Below, piece after piece: positions 20,704 through 30,349 of a stretch of DNA of 64,000 bases (its first letter is position 1; each line of letters begins with the position of its first letter). The stretch lies in NCBI GenBank assembly GCA_965260935.1, contig OZ253374.1, forward strand, positions 3,162,001 through 3,226,000. The letters run 5' to 3'. The DNA comes from JBBROS01 sp965260935. Lineage in GTDB: Bacteria; Pseudomonadota; Alphaproteobacteria; Acetobacterales; Acetobacteraceae. Made by a program: the position numbers and the translations under genes. The notes under the pieces are model-generated. The model saw nothing but the letters and a program-made list of their open reading frames with translations. It was not told the DNA's origin and ran no database searches.

Positions 20704-22439
20704 CCCAGCGCTTCCACCACAAGCTCCCCTTCGGTGCCGAGCTGCAACCGTCCGGCGAGACGCGATTCCGCCTGTGGGCCCCTTCGGCCGAGCACGTCAC
20801 GCTCCGCCTCCCCGGCCAACCGCTCGCGATGGAGCGGAAAGAGGGCGGCTGGCACGAGCTGTCGGCCCAGGCCCCCGTCGGCACCCCCTACAGCTTCGAG
20901 TTGCCGGACGGCCTCGCCGTGCCCGACCCGGCGTCGCGTATGCAGCAGGACGACGTGCACGGGCCGAGCCTCGTCACCGACCCAAACAACTACGAGTGGA
21001 AGCACCCGGACTGGCGCGGCCGGCCCTGGCACGAGGCCGTCATCTATGAGGTCCATGTCGGGCTGCTCGGCGGCTTCAAGGGCGTGCAGGACCGTCTCCC
21101 CGAACTGGCCAAGCTCGGTGTCACCGTCATCGAGCTGATGCCGCTGTCCGACGTGCCAGGGCCGCGCAACTGGGGCTACGACGGCGTGCTGCCCTACGCG
21201 CCCGACCGCGCGTTCGGCACGCCGGACGAATTGAAGGCTCTGGTCGACGCGGCGCACGGCCTCGGCCTGATGGTCATGCTGGACGTGGTCTACAATCATT
21301 TCGGCCCCGACGGCGCCTACGTGCACGCCTTCGCCAAGCCGTTCTTCCGCGAGGACATCAAGACGCCCTGGGGCGCGTCGATCGACTTCCGCCGTCCCGA
21401 GGTGCGCGGCTATTTCGAGCAGAACGCGGTCTACTGGGTCAACGAGTTCCGCTTCGACGGCCTCCGGTTCGACGCCGTCCACGCCATCTCCGAGCAGGAC
21501 TTCCTGGTCGAGATGGCCGACACGGTCCGCACCGCGGCCGAGGGCCGCCACGTCCATCTCGTGCTGGAGAACGAGGACAACCAGGCCTCGCTGCTGCGCG
21601 CCACTCCGGAAAGCCGGGTATATGACGCGCAATGGGCCGACGACCTGCACCACTGCCTGCACGTGCTGCTGACGCACGAGACCGAGGGGTATTACGAGGA
21701 TTTCCAGGACGCGACCGAGCTTCTGGCCCGCGCCCTGTCGGAAGGTTTCGCCTATCAGGGCCAGCTCGCCCCGCATCTCGGGCGCACCCGCGGCGAGCCG
21801 AGCAAGCACCTGCCGCCCACCGCCTTCGTGGTGTGCCTGCAGAACCACGACCAGATCGGCAACCGCGCCATGGGCGAGCGGCTGACCACGCTCGCCCCGC
21901 GCCCGGCGCTCGACGCCGCCATGGCCTTGCTGCTGCTCTGCCCGCACATCCCGCTGCTGTTCATGGGCGAGGAATACGCCAGCACGACCCCGTTCCTGTT
22001 CTTCACCAGCCACAACGACGAGCTGGCCGAACTGGTGCGCGAGGGCCGCCGGGCCGAGTTCAAGTCCTTCGCCGCCTTCCAGGACGAGAAGCGACGCGAA
22101 TTGATCCCCGACCCGAACGCCGAAGGCACCTTCAACGCCTCCAGGCCGCAGAAAACCGATCCGTCCTATCCGGAGTACATGGCCAACCTGCTCCGGCTCC
22201 GGCGCGAGCACATCGTGCCCGGCCTGCCCGGCTGCCGCAGCCTGGGCGCAAAGGCGCTGGGCCAGGGCGCGGTCAAGGCCGCGTGGACGCTCGGGACCGG
22301 GCAGACGCTGACGATCCTGGTCAATCTCGGCGCCGAGCCGGTCGATGTGGAGCCTGCCGGCCGCGCCGCCTTGTTTGCCACCGCTGGCGCCACCCCTGCC
22401 CGCCTTCCGCCTTCCAGCACCGTTGTCACCGTGGAATGA
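20700..22439 (+). CDS. treZ: Malto-oligosyltrehalose trehalohydrolase TreZ
   Basis: A 579-residue GH13_10 enzyme, normal length. An N-terminal CBM48-like domain (ETRFRLWAPSAEHVTLRL) is followed by the barrel with WGYDGVLPYAPDRAFGTPD, FDGLRFDAVHAI (D258), LVLENEDNQAS (E290) and CLQNHDQIGNRAMG. It cuts the bond next to the terminal trehalosyl unit made by TreY and releases free trehalose. The ATG overlaps the glgB stop and its own stop overlaps the malQ start, so synthesis is probably coupled to both. Confidence 0.96.
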   Translation: MTQRFHHKLPFGAELQPSGETRFRLWAPSAEHVTLRLPGQPLAMERKEGGWHELSAQAPVGTPYSFELPDGLAVPDPASRMQQDDVHGPSLVTDPNNYEWKHPDWRGRPWHEAVIYEVHVGLLGGFKGVQDRLPELAKLGVTVIELMPLSDVPGPRNWGYDGVLPYAPDRAFGTPDELKALVDAAHGLGLMVMLDVVYNHFGPDGAYVHAFAKPFFREDIKTPWGASIDFRRPEVRGYFEQNAVYWVNEFRFDGLRFDAVHAISEQDFLVEMADTVRTAAEGRHVHLVLENEDNQASLLRATPESRVYDAQWADDLHHCLHVLLTHETEGYYEDFQDATELLARALSEGFAYQGQLAPHLGRTRGEPSKHLPPTAFVVCLQNHDQIGNRAMGERLTTLAPRPALDAAMALLLLCPHIPLLFMGEEYASTTPFLFFTSHNDELAELVREGRRAEFKSFAAFQDEKRRELIPDPNAEGTFNASRPQKTDPSYPEYMANLLRLRREHIVPGLPGCRSLGAKALGQGAVKAAWTLGTGQTLTILVNLGAEPVDVEPAGRAALFATAGATPARLPPSSTVVTVE

Positions 22440-24430
22440 GCGATTCTCTCTCCACCCTGGCGGAGGCTGCCGGGATCCAGACCTGTTGGCGCGACTACCA
22501 GGGCGAATGGCACGACGTAGGGCCGGACACGTTGCAGGTGGTGCTGTCGGCGCTCGACCTTCCTGCCGGCTCGCCGACGCAGATCAAGGACAGCCACGCC
22601 CAGCTTGCCGGGCGGGTGGCAACCCTGCCGCCGCTCATCACCGCCGAGGCTGGGCAGCCGACGCCCTTGCCCGCAGGGGGGCGCTGGGAGCTGACCTTGG
22701 AGGACGGCACGAAGCAGGACGGCGTCGTCGACGATGGACAGCATCTGCCGGCAATCGAGCAGACCGGCTATCATCGGCTCAGCGTGGCCGGGCAGGAGAC
22801 CACGGTCGCCGTGTCGCCCGGCCGGTCTTATAGCGTGCAGGACGCGGCGCTTAGCGCCCGCCTTTGGGTGCTTGCCGCCCAGCTTTACTCGCTCCGCCGT
22901 CCGGGCGACGGCGGTCTCGGCGATTTCGCCGCCTTGCAGGACTTGCTGGCCCCAGCCGCCGAACTCGGCGCGGCCGGCGTCGCGATCAGCCCGGTGCACG
23001 CACAGTTCTCCGCGGACACGCACCGCTTCAGCCCGTACTCGCCGTCGAGCCGCGTGCAGATGAACGTGCTGCACGCCGGGCTCGACCTGTCGAACCAGGC
23101 GGACGCCGTCCGGCTCGAAGCGCTCGACCTGGTCGACTGGCCGGAAGCCGCCCGCGTCCGCCTCGCCGCCCTGCGCGACGCCTATGCCGCGGCATCCTCC
23201 GGGGAAAAGGCCGCCTTCGCCGGATACCGGGCCAAGCACGGCAGCACCGTCGAAACCCACGCCGTGTTCGAGGCACTGCACGCCCGGCAGTTCGGCGCGG
23301 ACCCGTCAAAATGGCATTGGCGCACCTGGCCGTCTGGGTTGCAGCACCCGGACAACCAGGCCGTACGCGAGTTCGCCGCGAGCCACCCGGACGAGGTCGG
23401 GCTTCACGCCTACATGCAGTTCAAGGCCGAACAGAGCATGGAAGCGGCACAACGGGCAGCCAAGGAAGCCGGGATGCCGGTCGGCCTGATCGCCGACCTT
23501 GCCGTGGGCGCGGACTCCGGCGGCAGCCATTGCTGGAGCCGGCAGGAAGAAACCCTGCTCGGCATGGGCATCGGCGCGCCGCCCGACCTCCTAAGCACGA
23601 ACGGGCAGAATTGGGGCCTGGCCGCCTTCTCGCCGCGCGGCCTGCGCGACCACGGCTACCGCGCCTTCCTGGAAATGCTGCGCCACGCCATGCGCCACGC
23701 CGGCGGCATCCGCATCGACCACGCCCTCGGCCTTGCCCGGCTCTGGGTGGTGCCCGACGGCGCATCCGCCAAGGAGGGCGCCTATCTCAGCTTCCCGCTG
23801 CACGACATGCTGCGCCTGGTCGCGCTGGAGTCGGTCCGCAACCAGGCCGTCGTCATGGGCGAGGACCTCGGCACCATCCCCGAAGGCTTCCAGGACCAGC
23901 TCGGGGCGGCAGGCATCCTCGGGATGCGGGTGCTGTGGTTCGAGAAGCACCACGGCATGTTCGACGCGCCGCGCGCCTGGAGCAAGGCCGCGGCGGCGAT
24001 GACCAGCACGCACGATCTGCCCACGGTCGCCGGCTGGTGGTCGGGGCGGGACCTGCAATGGCGCGGCAAGCTCGGCCTCAGCGGCGACCATCAATCGGGC
24101 GAGGAGCAGGAACGCGTCACCGACCGCCGCGCGCTATGGGCCGCGTTCAAGCACAGCGGCGCGGCGGACGGAGAGGCCCCTGCAGAGGACCGCACCGGCC
24201 CGGTTGCCGACGCGGCGCTGAGGCACCTCGCCACCGCCGCCTGCGACCTGGTCATCATCCCGGTCGAGGACGCGCTCGGCCTCCCGGAGCAACCGAACCT
24301 GCCCGGCACGATGGGCGAGGACCACCCGAACTGGCGTCGCCGCCTCCCAGGCCCGGCCGCCGACCTGCTTCGCGACCCCGCCGTCGCCCACCGCCTGCAA
24401 GCACTGAACGAGGGCCGAAAATCCGCATGA
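22436..24430 (+). CDS. malQ: 4-alpha-glucanotransferase MalQ (GH77)
   Basis: 664 residues from the ATG at 22436, which overlaps the treZ stop. The same frame stays open far upstream inside treZ, but that part is a shadow. GH77 features: LWVLAAQLYSLRRPGDGGLGDF, SPYSPSSRVQMNVLH, IRIDHALGLARLW (D428 likely nucleophile), VVMGEDLGTIPEGF and TSTHDLPTVAGWW. An N-terminal ~140 residue domain precedes the barrel. It disproportionates malto-oligosaccharides, which would recycle short chains left by TreY/TreZ back to GlgE or TreY substrates. Confidence 0.95.
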   Translation: MSDSLSTLAEAAGIQTCWRDYQGEWHDVGPDTLQVVLSALDLPAGSPTQIKDSHAQLAGRVATLPPLITAEAGQPTPLPAGGRWELTLEDGTKQDGVVDDGQHLPAIEQTGYHRLSVAGQETTVAVSPGRSYSVQDAALSARLWVLAAQLYSLRRPGDGGLGDFAALQDLLAPAAELGAAGVAISPVHAQFSADTHRFSPYSPSSRVQMNVLHAGLDLSNQADAVRLEALDLVDWPEAARVRLAALRDAYAAASSGEKAAFAGYRAKHGSTVETHAVFEALHARQFGADPSKWHWRTWPSGLQHPDNQAVREFAASHPDEVGLHAYMQFKAEQSMEAAQRAAKEAGMPVGLIADLAVGADSGGSHCWSRQEETLLGMGIGAPPDLLSTNGQNWGLAAFSPRGLRDHGYRAFLEMLRHAMRHAGGIRIDHALGLARLWVVPDGASAKEGAYLSFPLHDMLRLVALESVRNQAVVMGEDLGTIPEGFQDQLGAAGILGMRVLWFEKHHGMFDAPRAWSKAAAAMTSTHDLPTVAGWWSGRDLQWRGKLGLSGDHQSGEEQERVTDRRALWAAFKHSGAADGEAPAEDRTGPVADAALRHLATAACDLVIIPVEDALGLPEQPNLPGTMGEDHPNWRRRLPGPAADLLRDPAVAHRLQALNEGRKSA

Positions 24431-27195
24431 AACCACTCTCCGCCACGGCCCGCCTGCAATTCCACCGTGGCTTCACCCTCGACGATGGCGAAAAACTGGT
24501 TCCCTACTTCTCCGATCTCGGCATCAGCCACTACTACGCCTCTCCCTTGCTGACCGCGCGCGCAGGCTCCACCCACGGCTACGACATCGTCGACCACAAC
24601 CAGATCAACCCCGAGCTCGGCGGCGAAGCGGCGCTCGAACGCCTGGTCGGGATGCTGCGCATGCACGGGATGGGCCTGATCCTCGACATCGTGCCGAACC
24701 ACATGGGCGTCGGCGGCAACGACAACGCCTGGTGGCTCGACGTGCTGGAATGGGGCCGGGCCAGCCCCTACGCCGAATACTTCGACATCGACTGGGACCC
24801 GCCGGACGCCTCGCTGCGAGGGCGCCTGTTGGCGCCGTTCCTCGGCAGCCCCTACGGCGAGTGCCTGGCCAACAACGACCTGACGCTGCGCTTCGACGAC
24901 ACGGACGGCCGCTTGTTCGTCGCCTACTACGACCACCGCTTCCCGATCAGCCCGCTCGACTACGCCTCCGTGCTGCTGACCACCGGCGGTATTCTGGAAG
25001 GCCCGGCGCGCATGTTCGGCGAGCTCGGCCCCGGCCGGCGCGACGAGAACCGCCGCCTGGCCAAAGAAGCGCGCGAGGAGCTGCTGCTGCCGCAATACGC
25101 GAAAGCCATCGCCGAGGCCGTAAGCGCCTACGACGCCAAGACTCCCGAAGGCCAGGAACGGCTGCACCGGCTGCTGGAACGGCAGAACTACCGCCTGTCC
25201 TGGTGGCGGGCGGCCACCGACGAGATCAACTGGCGCCGCTTCTTCGACGTCAACGGCCTGGCAGGCGTGCGCGTCGAGATCCCCGAGGTGTTCGAGGACA
25301 CCCACCGCACCGTTTTCCGCCTCTACGAGCAAGGGCTGATCGACGGCGTGCGGATCGACCACGTGGACGGCCTCGCCAGCCCGCGCGACTATTGCCGCAA
25401 GCTCCGCCGCCGGCTGGACGCGCTGACGCCGAAGCGCCCCGAAGGATTGCGGGACCAGCGCGCCGTGCTGTGGGTCGAGAAAATCCTGTTCCCGCACGAA
25501 CGCCTGGCCTCCGACTGGCTGACCGACGGCACCACCGGCTACGACTTCATGAACGACGCCAGCGCCGTCCTGCACGACCCGGCCGGCGAGGCCCCGCTGA
25601 CCGAGCTCTGGACCGGCCTCACCGGACGTCCGGCCCTGTTCGAGGACGAAGCCGAGCCGGCCCGTCGCCAAATCCTGCGCGAAAGCCTCAGCAGCGAGCT
25701 TTCCTCGGTCGCCGCGGCCCTGCACCGGGTGGCAAGGCGCAGCACGCTGACCCGGGACTACACCCTGTCCGGCATCCGCGGCGTGCTGATCGAGTTGCTG
25801 GCCCACTTCCACACCTACCGCATCTACGCCGGGCCGGGCGGCATCTCGGAGGTCGATCAGCGGGCGATGGACTGGGCCATGGCCGGCGCGAGGCGAACCA
25901 TCCGCGCGGCGGACCGGGAATTGCTGGAACTGGTCGGCCAATGGGTCAGCGGCGTCGGCCTGCGCGACATCCCGGCAGGCACCAGGCGGCAGGAATGGCT
26001 GCGGGCGATGGTCAAGTTCCAGCAGCTCTCCGCGCCGACCGCGGCCAAGTCGGTCGAGGACACCGCGTTCTACCGCTACGGTCGCCTGCTGTCGCGCAAC
26101 GAGGTCGGCAGCGAGCCATCGCAATGGTCGATTACCCCCGCCGGCCTGCACGCGGCCAACCGCGAGCGGCAGAAGCGCTTCCCCCGCGCCCTGCTGGCCA
26201 CCGCCACCCACGACCACAAGCGCGGCGAGGACACCCGCGCCCGGCTCGGCGTCGTCAGCGGCTTGCCCGGCGAATGGGAAGCGGCGGTGCAGCGCTGGAT
26301 GCGGCTGAACGCCCCGCTGCGCCGGGATTTCGACGGCCCGGCGCCGGACGCCGCCGACGAGCTGATGATCTACGAGACGCTGGTCGCCGCCTGGCCGCTG
26401 GCGCTCGAGCCGGACGACCAGGCCGGGCTTGACGCCTACCGCGAGCGGCTGGGCGGCTGGCTGGAGAAATCCCTGCGCGAAGCCAAGCGCCACTCCGGCT
26501 GGACCGCGCCGAACGGCGACTACGAGGGCGCGAGCCAAGCCTTCCTGGCCGGCTGCCTGGACCCGGCCCGGCCCGTGGTCGGCGAGATCGCCGCTTTCGC
26601 CGCCCGCATCGCCCCCTTCGGCGCAATCAACGGCCTGTCGCAAACCGTGCTGCGCCTGACCAGCCCCGGCATCCCGGACCTTTACCAAGGCGCCGAGAAC
26701 TGGGATCTGTCGCTGGTTGACCCGGACAACCGACGCCCGGTGGATTACGAGCGGCTGGCCGCCGACCTGCACGCGGACGAGGAGCCTGCGTCCCTGATGC
26801 GGCATTGGCGCGACGGCCGGGTCAAGCAAGCCATCATCCGCCGGGCGCTTGCCCTGCGCGCCCGCGCGCCCTCCCTGTTCACCGTCGGCAGCTACGTGCC
26901 GCTGCGGGTGGAGGGGTCGCGCGCCGACAACGTCCTCGCCTTTGCCCGCAGCCACGAAGGCGGCTCCGCGCTCGTCGTCGTCACCCGATGCCCGGCGGAC
27001 ATGGCGCTTGCCGGCGATCAGCCCTTGGTCGCAGCAGCCGCCTGGGACGGCGTCAGCATCGTTGTTCCCCAGAACTTCATTGGCAGTTTCGGTCAAAATG
27101 TGTTGGATAGAGAGCAAAGCTGCGAGCTGAGCGGTAAACTGAGCGTTGCAGAGCTGTTAGGTCATCTACCAGTCGCGCTCCTGGAGGTTGCATGA
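24427..27195 (+). CDS. treY: Malto-oligosyltrehalose synthase TreY
   Basis: 922 residues from the ATG at 24427 (MKPLSATARLQFHRGFTLDD), overlapping the malQ stop. GH13_26 motifs: YASPLLTARAGSTHGYDIVD, LDIVPNHMGVGG, GVRIDHVDGLASPRDY (D311), LWVEKILFPHERL, TATHDHKRGEDTRARL and PGIPDLYQGAENWD. It converts the reducing-end alpha-1,4 link of a malto-oligosaccharide to alpha,alpha-1,1, producing the substrate of TreZ. An upstream extension of this frame inside malQ is non-conserved. Its stop overlaps the otsA start. The last ~120 bases (27070-27190) are AT-richer than the rest of the gene. Confidence 0.96.
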   Translation: MKPLSATARLQFHRGFTLDDGEKLVPYFSDLGISHYYASPLLTARAGSTHGYDIVDHNQINPELGGEAALERLVGMLRMHGMGLILDIVPNHMGVGGNDNAWWLDVLEWGRASPYAEYFDIDWDPPDASLRGRLLAPFLGSPYGECLANNDLTLRFDDTDGRLFVAYYDHRFPISPLDYASVLLTTGGILEGPARMFGELGPGRRDENRRLAKEAREELLLPQYAKAIAEAVSAYDAKTPEGQERLHRLLERQNYRLSWWRAATDEINWRRFFDVNGLAGVRVEIPEVFEDTHRTVFRLYEQGLIDGVRIDHVDGLASPRDYCRKLRRRLDALTPKRPEGLRDQRAVLWVEKILFPHERLASDWLTDGTTGYDFMNDASAVLHDPAGEAPLTELWTGLTGRPALFEDEAEPARRQILRESLSSELSSVAAALHRVARRSTLTRDYTLSGIRGVLIELLAHFHTYRIYAGPGGISEVDQRAMDWAMAGARRTIRAADRELLELVGQWVSGVGLRDIPAGTRRQEWLRAMVKFQQLSAPTAAKSVEDTAFYRYGRLLSRNEVGSEPSQWSITPAGLHAANRERQKRFPRALLATATHDHKRGEDTRARLGVVSGLPGEWEAAVQRWMRLNAPLRRDFDGPAPDAADELMIYETLVAAWPLALEPDDQAGLDAYRERLGGWLEKSLREAKRHSGWTAPNGDYEGASQAFLAGCLDPARPVVGEIAAFAARIAPFGAINGLSQTVLRLTSPGIPDLYQGAENWDLSLVDPDNRRPVDYERLAADLHADEEPASLMRHWRDGRVKQAIIRRALALRARAPSLFTVGSYVPLRVEGSRADNVLAFARSHEGGSALVVVTRCPADMALAGDQPLVAAAAWDGVSIVVPQNFIGSFGQNVLDREQSCELSGKLSVAELLGHLPVALLEVA

Positions 27196-28703
27196 ATCGC
27201 GTCGTCGTCGTCAGTAACCGGGTGCCTGCCAAGTCGGCCGCAGGTGCGCAAGCCGGGGGCCTCGCCGTCGCTCTCGAATCCCTGATGGAGCATCGCGGCG
27301 GCCTGTGGTTCGGTTGGAGCGGACGGATCGAGGCCGAGCCGGCCGCGAAACCACGCCTGTTCGAAACGGACAAGGTCGAATACGCGACGCTTGACCTCAC
27401 TCCGGAGCAGCACGACCAGTTCTACAATGAGTTTTCAAACAGCACCTTATGGCCGCTGCTTCATTCAATGCCTGAATTGATGACGTTTAATCGCCGGAAC
27501 GCGCAAACCTATCGCGAGGTGAACCAGCGCTTCACCGACGCGCTGGCGCCGATGCTCCGCCCGAGCGACCTGATCTGGGTGCACGACTACCACCTGATGG
27601 CGATGCCGGCGATGCTGCGCCAGGCCAGGGTCGCGTCGCCGATCGGCTTCTTCCTGCATATCCCGTTCCCCTCGCCCGATATGCTGGCCAGCGTGTCCGA
27701 ATCGGCCGCCCTGGTGCGCGACCTGCTCGGCTGCGACCTGATCGGATTCCAGACCGAGAGCGACCTGAACAATTTCGCCGAGGCCGCGGTCCGGGTCGCC
27801 AAGGCCGAGCGGTCCGGCGCCGGGTGGCTGACGGTCGAGGGCCGGCGCGTCCGGCTTGGGGCATTCCCGGTCGAGATCGAGCCGCGGGAGTTCGCGGCCA
27901 TGGCGGAGGATGCCTGGCGCTCGCTGCCGACCGAGCGGTTGCGCCGCAGCCTGGCCGGGCAGCAGCTTATCCTCGGGGTGGACCGCATGGACCCGACCAA
28001 GGGCCTGCCGCAACGCCTTGCCGGCTACCGCCGCCTGCTGGAAACGCATCCGGAAGTGCATCGCAAGGTCGCCTTTCTGCAAATCGCCGCCGAGTCGCGC
28101 AAGGATGTCGTCGCCTACCAGGATCTGCGCGACGAGATCGAGCAGGAGGCCGGCAGCATCAACAGTGCGTTCAGCGAACCGGACTGGACCCCGCTCCGCC
28201 TGACCGCGCGTGCCGCACCGCGGAGCACGATGGCGGGCTACATGCGGGAGGCCCGGGTGGGCCTGGTCACGCCGTTGCGGGACGGAATGAACCTGGTCGC
28301 CAAGGAGTTCATCGCAGCCCAGGACCCGCAAGACCCGGGCGTCCTGGTCCTGTCCCGCTTCGCCGGGGCCGCGCATCAGCTTCAGTCGGCGCTGTTGTGC
28401 AACCCGTACGATGTCGACGAGATGGCCGAAACGATCGATGCCGCCCTGCGGATGCCGATCGCCGAGCGGTCGGCCCGGTGGAGGGAAAGCTGGGACGTGA
28501 TCGAGGGCACGTCCGCGCTCGGCTGGGGCCGTTCGTTCCTGGCCTCGCTGATCCGCGCCGCATCCGGGAACGCCAGCCGCAAAAGCGCCGATGCCGCCGG
28601 CAAGCAGCAAACTTCCTCGCTCCCGATCGGTCAAATGCGGCCGTCGCCGGATCTTCGCTCGACCGATACGACCTCCGTCCAGGCAGGCATCCGCTTGATC
28701 TGA
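27192..28703 (+). CDS. otsA: Trehalose-6-phosphate synthase OtsA
   Basis: A 503-residue GT20 enzyme. It has the N-terminal loop VVVVSNRVPAKSAAGAQAGG, GLWFGWSGR, LIWVHDYHLMAMPAMLR, GFFLHIPFPSPDML, GVDRMDPTKGLPQRL and LRDGMNLVAKEFIAAQ. It makes trehalose-6-phosphate from UDP-glucose (or another NDP-glucose) and glucose-6-phosphate. There is no OtsB phosphatase domain at the C-terminus and no otsB gene in the window; the tail (residues ~460-503) is low-complexity. Last gene of the operon; a strong hairpin follows the stop. Confidence 0.95.
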   Translation: MNRVVVVSNRVPAKSAAGAQAGGLAVALESLMEHRGGLWFGWSGRIEAEPAAKPRLFETDKVEYATLDLTPEQHDQFYNEFSNSTLWPLLHSMPELMTFNRRNAQTYREVNQRFTDALAPMLRPSDLIWVHDYHLMAMPAMLRQARVASPIGFFLHIPFPSPDMLASVSESAALVRDLLGCDLIGFQTESDLNNFAEAAVRVAKAERSGAGWLTVEGRRVRLGAFPVEIEPREFAAMAEDAWRSLPTERLRRSLAGQQLILGVDRMDPTKGLPQRLAGYRRLLETHPEVHRKVAFLQIAAESRKDVVAYQDLRDEIEQEAGSINSAFSEPDWTPLRLTARAAPRSTMAGYMREARVGLVTPLRDGMNLVAKEFIAAQDPQDPGVLVLSRFAGAAHQLQSALLCNPYDVDEMAETIDAALRMPIAERSARWRESWDVIEGTSALGWGRSFLASLIRAASGNASRKSADAAGKQQTSSLPIGQMRPSPDLRSTDTTSVQAGIRLI

Positions 28704-28709
28704 CGACCC

Positions 28710-28743
28710 GGGCGGCCGTGCGAAGCGGCCGCCCCGGATCTTT
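28710..28743 (+). terminator. Hairpin after otsA, probable intrinsic terminator
   Basis: Seven bases after the otsA stop, GGGCGGCCG (28710-28718) pairs perfectly with CGGCCGCCC (28726-28734) around a 7-base loop. It is followed by CGGATCTTT. The stem is strong but the T-run is short, so termination may be partial. Confidence 0.7.
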
Positions 28744-28968
28744 AAGAAATGTTTTGGTGTGGTTGCAAGGCCTGCTAGCGGGTCAATCGATGCGTGTGCT
28801 ACGCCATGATCTCGCTTCCAAATTGAATACGTTAAAGAAAAACTTACAAGCAAAAAACCTGCCAAGCGTCATTGTTAGATTGTGTCACGTGATAAAGCCG
28901 TTAATAAATCTTCTTGCCAATGGTAGACGGTGCGTTAGATTAACGCAGCAATTAACCGGGGTCAGGCA
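28744..28968. other. AT-rich intergenic stretch
   Basis: About 225 bases between the glucan operon terminator and the small gene at 28969. It is clearly more AT-rich than the surrounding genes and has no convincing ORF. GTTAGATT occurs twice (near 28874 and 28934). It probably contains the promoter of the downstream gene, but no -35/-10 pair with good spacing could be fixed. Confidence 0.4.
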
Positions 28969-29292
28969 ATGTCTCACGTAGGCGTGTCATCCAGGGGGGT
29001 CTTGGAGCAACTACACGAGTTCGAGAAGGTGGCAGGTCTGCTGGAAATGCCCACGACCGAACGGCTTGCCATCTTGAATGTCAGCGAAGAAGCGTATGGC
29101 GCGCTGCAATCCGAAGCGAATGGCAGCGACACGTTCGTCAAACCGGAGCTTGAGCGCCGCCTGTCCTATGCCCTGCCGCTGATGCGGAAACTGGCGCACA
29201 ACGCTCCTGTCGTGCGTTTGCCCACCCGGGCCGCTCGACGGTTTTCCGCGCCGTCTAAGCAGCCTCTGCCGTCAGCACCAGCCGCCCAGTAA
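28969..29292 (+). CDS. Small protein, possible HTH/antitoxin-like (Xre/MbcA/ParS N-terminal type)
   Basis: 107 residues from the ATG at 28969. Residues ~13-80 are predicted helical: LEQLHEFEKVAGLLEMPTTE, RLAILNVSEEAYGALQSEAN, then ELERRLSYALPLMRKLAH. This pattern loosely recalls the helix-turn-helix half of Xre/MbcA/ParS-family antitoxins, but the toxin-binding half is absent; the C-terminus is a Pro/Ala/Ser tail instead. No RES or other toxin gene is adjacent. The 3' end overlaps the zinc alcohol dehydrogenase by 38 bases tail to tail. Function unknown; family assignment is tentative. Confidence 0.55.
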   Translation: MSHVGVSSRGVLEQLHEFEKVAGLLEMPTTERLAILNVSEEAYGALQSEANGSDTFVKPELERRLSYALPLMRKLAHNAPVVRLPTRAARRFSAPSKQPLPSAPAAQ

Positions 29293-30316
29293 CCTGCCCC
29301 GACCTCAGACGCATCAGCGCATCGTTGGCGTCGGCCTGCGGAACCTTTGTCACCGGCACAGTGTGGATGCCTTCTGACTGAGCTAGCGCGACCAGATCTC
29401 GAAGGTCGCCCGGGTTGCCCACGTAGCTTCCCTGAACCGTCAACGCCCGCATCGCCATGATCGGCAGCGGAAGCGCAAGCTCCCCTCCGAACAGCCCGAC
29501 CTGAACCAGCCGCCCGCCCTTACGCAACGCCGCGAAGGCGAAAGCCGCGGTTAATGTCCCGTTGACCAAGTCGATGACCGCCAGCACCGTCCCGCCGCAC
29601 GCCTCCAGCAGCCGCTCCGTCACGCCCTCGCCTGAGCCGTTCACGGTCGCAGTGGCGCCCGCCTGCTCTGCGGCCCGCAGCTTGGCCTCGTCCACGTCAA
29701 CCGAGACGATCGATTCGTGGCCCAAAGCCCGGAGAATGCCGATGGCCGCCAATCCCAGCCCCCCCGCGCCGACCAGCACCACGGGCTCGCTCGGCGCGAT
29801 CGGCATGATCTTGCGGATCGCGGAATAGACCGTGATGCCGGAGCAGGCGAGCGTGGCCGCAACCGCCGGGTCGAGCGTGCCGGGGTCGATCAGGTGCCGC
29901 GGGTGCATGGCCAGCACGTGCGTCGCGTAGCCGCCGTTCTGGTAGATGCCGATGCTGCGCCCGACGAGGCACATGTTGTCCTCCTCGGCCAGGCAGCGCT
30001 CGCAATGGCCGCAGCCGACCCACGGGTAGACGATCCGCACGTCGCCCACCGCCACGCCCTCCGCGTCAGGCCCGAGCTTGGCCACCCGCCCGACGATCTC
30101 GTGCCCCATGGCCAGCGGCAGCTTGACGCCGCGGTCCTTGAGCGACATCCGCTTGCCGCCGCCGAGATCGTAGAAACCCTCCCAGACATGCAGGTCGCTG
30201 TGGCACACGCCGCAATGCGTCACCTCCAGCAGCACCTCCGTGCCGTCAGGCTCAGGCGTCGGCAGGTCGAGCTCCTGCAGGTCCTTGCCGTTCTCCACGA
30301 TTGCCCAAGCGCGCAT
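29255..30316 (-). CDS. Zinc-dependent alcohol dehydrogenase (MDR family)
   Basis: 353 residues, full length. Catalytic zinc motif THCGVCHSDLHVW (C35) and GHEIVGRV (H72); structural zinc cysteines in VGCGHCERCLAEEDNMC; nucleotide-binding VLVGAGGLGLAAIGIL. It oxidises an alcohol (or reduces an aldehyde/ketone) using NAD(P); substrate not evident. It lies 33 bases downstream of the ABC permease gene in the same direction and may be its last co-transcribed partner, consistent with oxidation of an imported compound (inference). Confidence 0.9.
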   Translation of the reverse strand: MRAWAIVENGKDLQELDLPTPEPDGTEVLLEVTHCGVCHSDLHVWEGFYDLGGGKRMSLKDRGVKLPLAMGHEIVGRVAKLGPDAEGVAVGDVRIVYPWVGCGHCERCLAEEDNMCLVGRSIGIYQNGGYATHVLAMHPRHLIDPGTLDPAVAATLACSGITVYSAIRKIMPIAPSEPVVLVGAGGLGLAAIGILRALGHESIVSVDVDEAKLRAAEQAGATATVNGSGEGVTERLLEACGGTVLAVIDLVNGTLTAAFAFAALRKGGRLVQVGLFGGELALPLPIMAMRALTVQGSYVGNPGDLRDLVALAQSEGIHTVPVTKVPQADANDALMRLRSGQVTGRLVLTAEAA

Positions 30317-30349
30317 GGCGTCCCTCCGCGTTATTTGTTGAGGGCGAGC

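Noticed and set aside
21632..24426. Long upstream extensions of the malQ and treY frames
   Set aside because: They overlap treZ and malQ completely in another frame and read as Arg/Pro/Ala-rich non-protein; overlapping ATGA starts mark the true beginnings.
24091..27117. About 1000-codon open frame opposite treY
   Set aside because: Same GC-driven shadow; the true gene on the plus strand has all GH13_26 motifs.
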